Origin: Gordionus sp. m RMFG-2023
Lineage: Eukaryota > Nematomorpha > Gordioida > Chordodea > Parachordodidae
Direction: 5' to 3'
DNA: 64,000 bases
Assembly (NCBI RefSeq): GCF_954871325.1
Contig: NC_088778.1
Location: forward strand, 30,861,120-30,925,119
Shown: positions 61,599 to 64,000 of the stretch, piece by piece
Layout: each line of letters begins with the position of its first letter
How positions within the stretch are numbered: the stretch's first letter is position 1
The notes under the pieces: generated by a model
What the model saw: only the letters and a program-made list of their open reading frames with translations
Database searches by the model: none
Told to the model about the DNA's origin: nothing
Position numbers and translations under genes: made by a program

Positions 61599-61604
61599 AT
61601 AAAT
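61599..61604 (+). terminator. Candidate polyadenylation signal of RPB5
   Basis: AATAAA 72 nt after the RPB5 stop codon. Confidence 0.45.
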
Positions 61605-61609
61605 ACCAA

Positions 61610-63240
61610 TGTATCATAAAAATATGTGAATTTTTATATATATCGGATTTTATAAACACTCACCAAAAAGCGCGTTTTTAATAAAAATTTATTATACCAA
61701 TATTTCGCAAAATTATATGCGAGTCAAAATCTTTAAAATAAATATATATATAAATAAATAATAAAAAAATATTTAAATCGTTTTCTTTAAAGTATTCAAT
61801 ATGATACTTCAGGTCTTTACGTATACATTTTATGTTATATTTAATATTTGCGAGGTAAGTAAATTTTTTAAGCAAGAGATAAATTTTCGGTACAATTTTA
61901 TTATAAGATTAATAGAATATATTTTATTTCTAGATACACGGATATGTCAGAGAGCGATAATTTTAAGTATATTCCAAAGCTTGTCATTAGAATATTTTAG
62001 CGAACTAATTTATCAAACTAAGCAATATTCGAAACTTTAAATGCGACAAGCGGAAGCAATTAATTTAGATTTTATTGAGTTCTGCTGAATCTATTATATA
62101 CCAAACTCCTGATAAAATCGATGTTGGAAGTAGAATAGTTTTAATATTATGTGATACGCTTCCATTGAATACTTATATATTTCGATAGATATTTTTATAG
62201 TTCACAATTAATAAAATGCCTAATAAAACGCCAGGACCTGGCCTGTTAAAGATAAATCTACTTAAGAAAACAGTATTCTAAACTAGCCTATCTCTGAGCA
62301 AGCAGGGACGCGGTTCAATTGATGCAATGTCAGGCAGTGACAGCTGCATTACGAAAGGTTTGATAATAGCCCAATATACGTGACCTCTAATATTTATCGA
62401 TCGAAATCAATTGATTTTGTCGGCGAGGATCAAAACAAAATTTATATTATGGTCCATCATATTGTATCTTGAAATATGGCTGGAGTTGATAATTTAGATA
62501 GAGTAATTTAAAATTACTCAATTTAAAGTAGAACAAAAACATGGAAAAATATTTAGACCATCTTAAAAATGATATATCAGTTTAAATATTGACGGAATAT
62601 TTAATTCATGATAATATTAGATGAATCTTCAAGTTCAGAGAGTGTTGACTAGAGTAAATCCTAAAAGGAGAGCAGTAGTTGCAATTCTAACCTGCGTTGT
62701 AGGAAAGAAAAGATTCATCATTTACAGATAATAGTAGATCAAAAGACCAGGTCTAATTGCAGACTCAATACTTGCAATAAATTACCATTTATTAAATGTA
62801 AATATTGTGATATTTTTTATGTAATTAATAATAAACGTAATTGTTTTTTTTTATTTTCATAGTTGAAGCGTAGGAACTTCCTCTATGGGTAAAATGGTTG
62901 GTAGCACATCTCGGTCATTTTAGGTTAATAAAAGCAACTACAATTTAAGATTTCAATAATTTTATTTAATTTTAAAACCAAAACAAAAAAATAACTATAT
63001 CTATTATATAAAAATTTGTCCCTTATATAGGGAAAATAAAACGCGCAATTATTAAATAAAATTGGCGCAAAGTGAAAAAAAGAACGTTTTTGCAAAACAG
63101 AGTTGTGTGTGTTAGTTTTATCTTACATAATTAGGGATAAAACCTACCCCCTATACTTTCCAAAACTCTAATTATACCACTGGATGCAGGGCGATCTCCC
63201 GGACCAAAATATCTAACTTATTTGCCGAACACCCTTTCTA
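61610..63240. other. Intergenic DNA downstream of RPB5
   Basis: No gene recognised. Some balanced-composition stretches (62230-62440 and 62600-62760) are interrupted by stops in all frames and show no family motif. Confidence 0.4.
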
Positions 63241-63243
63241 TTT

Positions 63244-63300
63244 GTTCATTCATTAAAATAGCAGATCAGCTAGACTCGCCATTTTGGCAACATTTAGAAT
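63244..63300. mobile_element. Relic of MITE family A
   Basis: TTCATTCATTAAAATAGCAG followed by ATCAGCTAGACTCGCCATTTTG matches part of the left half of family A. Only about 55 bp remain. Confidence 0.45.
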
Positions 63301-63769
63301 AATTATTTTATTTAGAAATCATCTATCCATCCCAAATGGCGAAGATTTTCCGGTTCATTTTTTGGAAGAATATGACTTAACAAATGAAATGGAATTTTGA
63401 TGTCTATGGATTCAAATATTCTTAACTCACTCTTTATCATGAATATGGTTATTCAAGACTAAAAAACAGATAAGATTTATATTTCTTTATAATAATAATT
63501 TAAATTACTATTACAATATCGGAAAGAGTAAGTTCCACTCATTTAGTTAAACTACAACTGCAACAAGGTTTGTTGGCATCCTTGAGAAAAAAAATCGGCA
63601 TAATTTTATGAAGGATGGGCCTTCATAAAATTCACGTTCGCTCATTTTGGGAAAGTCTATGACCAACGTGCTAAATAAGATAAGAAGAAGACTCCATAAG
63701 TAAAACCCCTAAGTGAAAAGAAAACACAAAAACCATATGTTTACCTTAAAAGTATTTAAATCAAAACAA

Positions 63770-63905
63770 AAGAAAACTTTATTTTATTTTTATGTATTTA
63801 CAATAAGACAAAAGAAGGTCAAAAGAAAAACTTAATTTAATTTTTATGTATTTGCGACACAATAAAAGAAGGGCCAAAGGGAAAAATTAAACTTTATTTA
63901 ATTTT
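63770..63905. repeat. Tandem duplication of about 54 bp
   Basis: TTTTTATGTATTT followed by ACAATAAGACAAAAGAAGG and AAAGAAAAACTTAATTTA is repeated once with changes (CGACACAATAAAAGAAGGGCC), plus partial units on either side. AT-rich, non-coding. Confidence 0.6.
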
Positions 63906-64000
63906 TTTTTGGTATTGAAAAAAACCATAGGGGGGAGCCAACAATTTATAACAATTGTATTGATTAACTCCACCTCATATAATTTTTTCTATATATCATT

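Overview
The window is a stretch of an AT-rich, intron-containing animal nuclear genome. Three conserved eukaryotic genes can be assembled exon by exon with consistent reading phases: the beta subunit of glucosidase II (minus strand, 400-6570, 3' end outside the window), a Na+/Ca2+ exchanger of the SLC8 family (plus strand, 33858-51451) and RNA polymerase subunit RPB5 (plus strand, 56691-61527). A divergent seven-helix receptor (minus strand, 16639-18524) and a small unrecognised five-exon gene model (plus strand, 26153-28156) lie between them. The FMRFamide-receptor-like features of the seven-helix protein and the complete exchanger with two Calx-beta domains suggest an invertebrate metazoan. 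I cannot assign a phylum from sequence alone.

Layout: 1-6570 glucosidase II beta; 6571-16638 gene-poor DNA with fold-back elements and a duplicated 200-bp block that carries a splice-acceptor-like site; 16639-18524 receptor; 18525-26152 repeats (a 1-kb polypyrimidine microsatellite, a decayed hAT transposase, a tRNA-like sequence and a decayed LINE); 26153-28156 unknown gene; 28157-33857 retroelement and fold-back remnants; 33858-51451 exchanger, whose introns carry many transposons and microsatellites; 51452-56690 AT-rich DNA with hAT-like ends and an 18-bp tandem repeat; 56691-61527 RPB5, with a complete hAT copy in one intron; 61528-64000 no recognisable gene.

The genes do not form a pathway: they act in ER glycoprotein quality control, membrane Ca2+ extrusion, transcription and signalling. 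The common theme is mobile DNA. At least two hAT-type transposons with 8-bp target duplications, two fold-back MITE families with 8-bp duplications, one family with a 9-bp duplication, and several other palindromic elements occupy introns and intergenic DNA. The coding sequences stay intact, and the inserted introns can be read back to their pre-insertion size.
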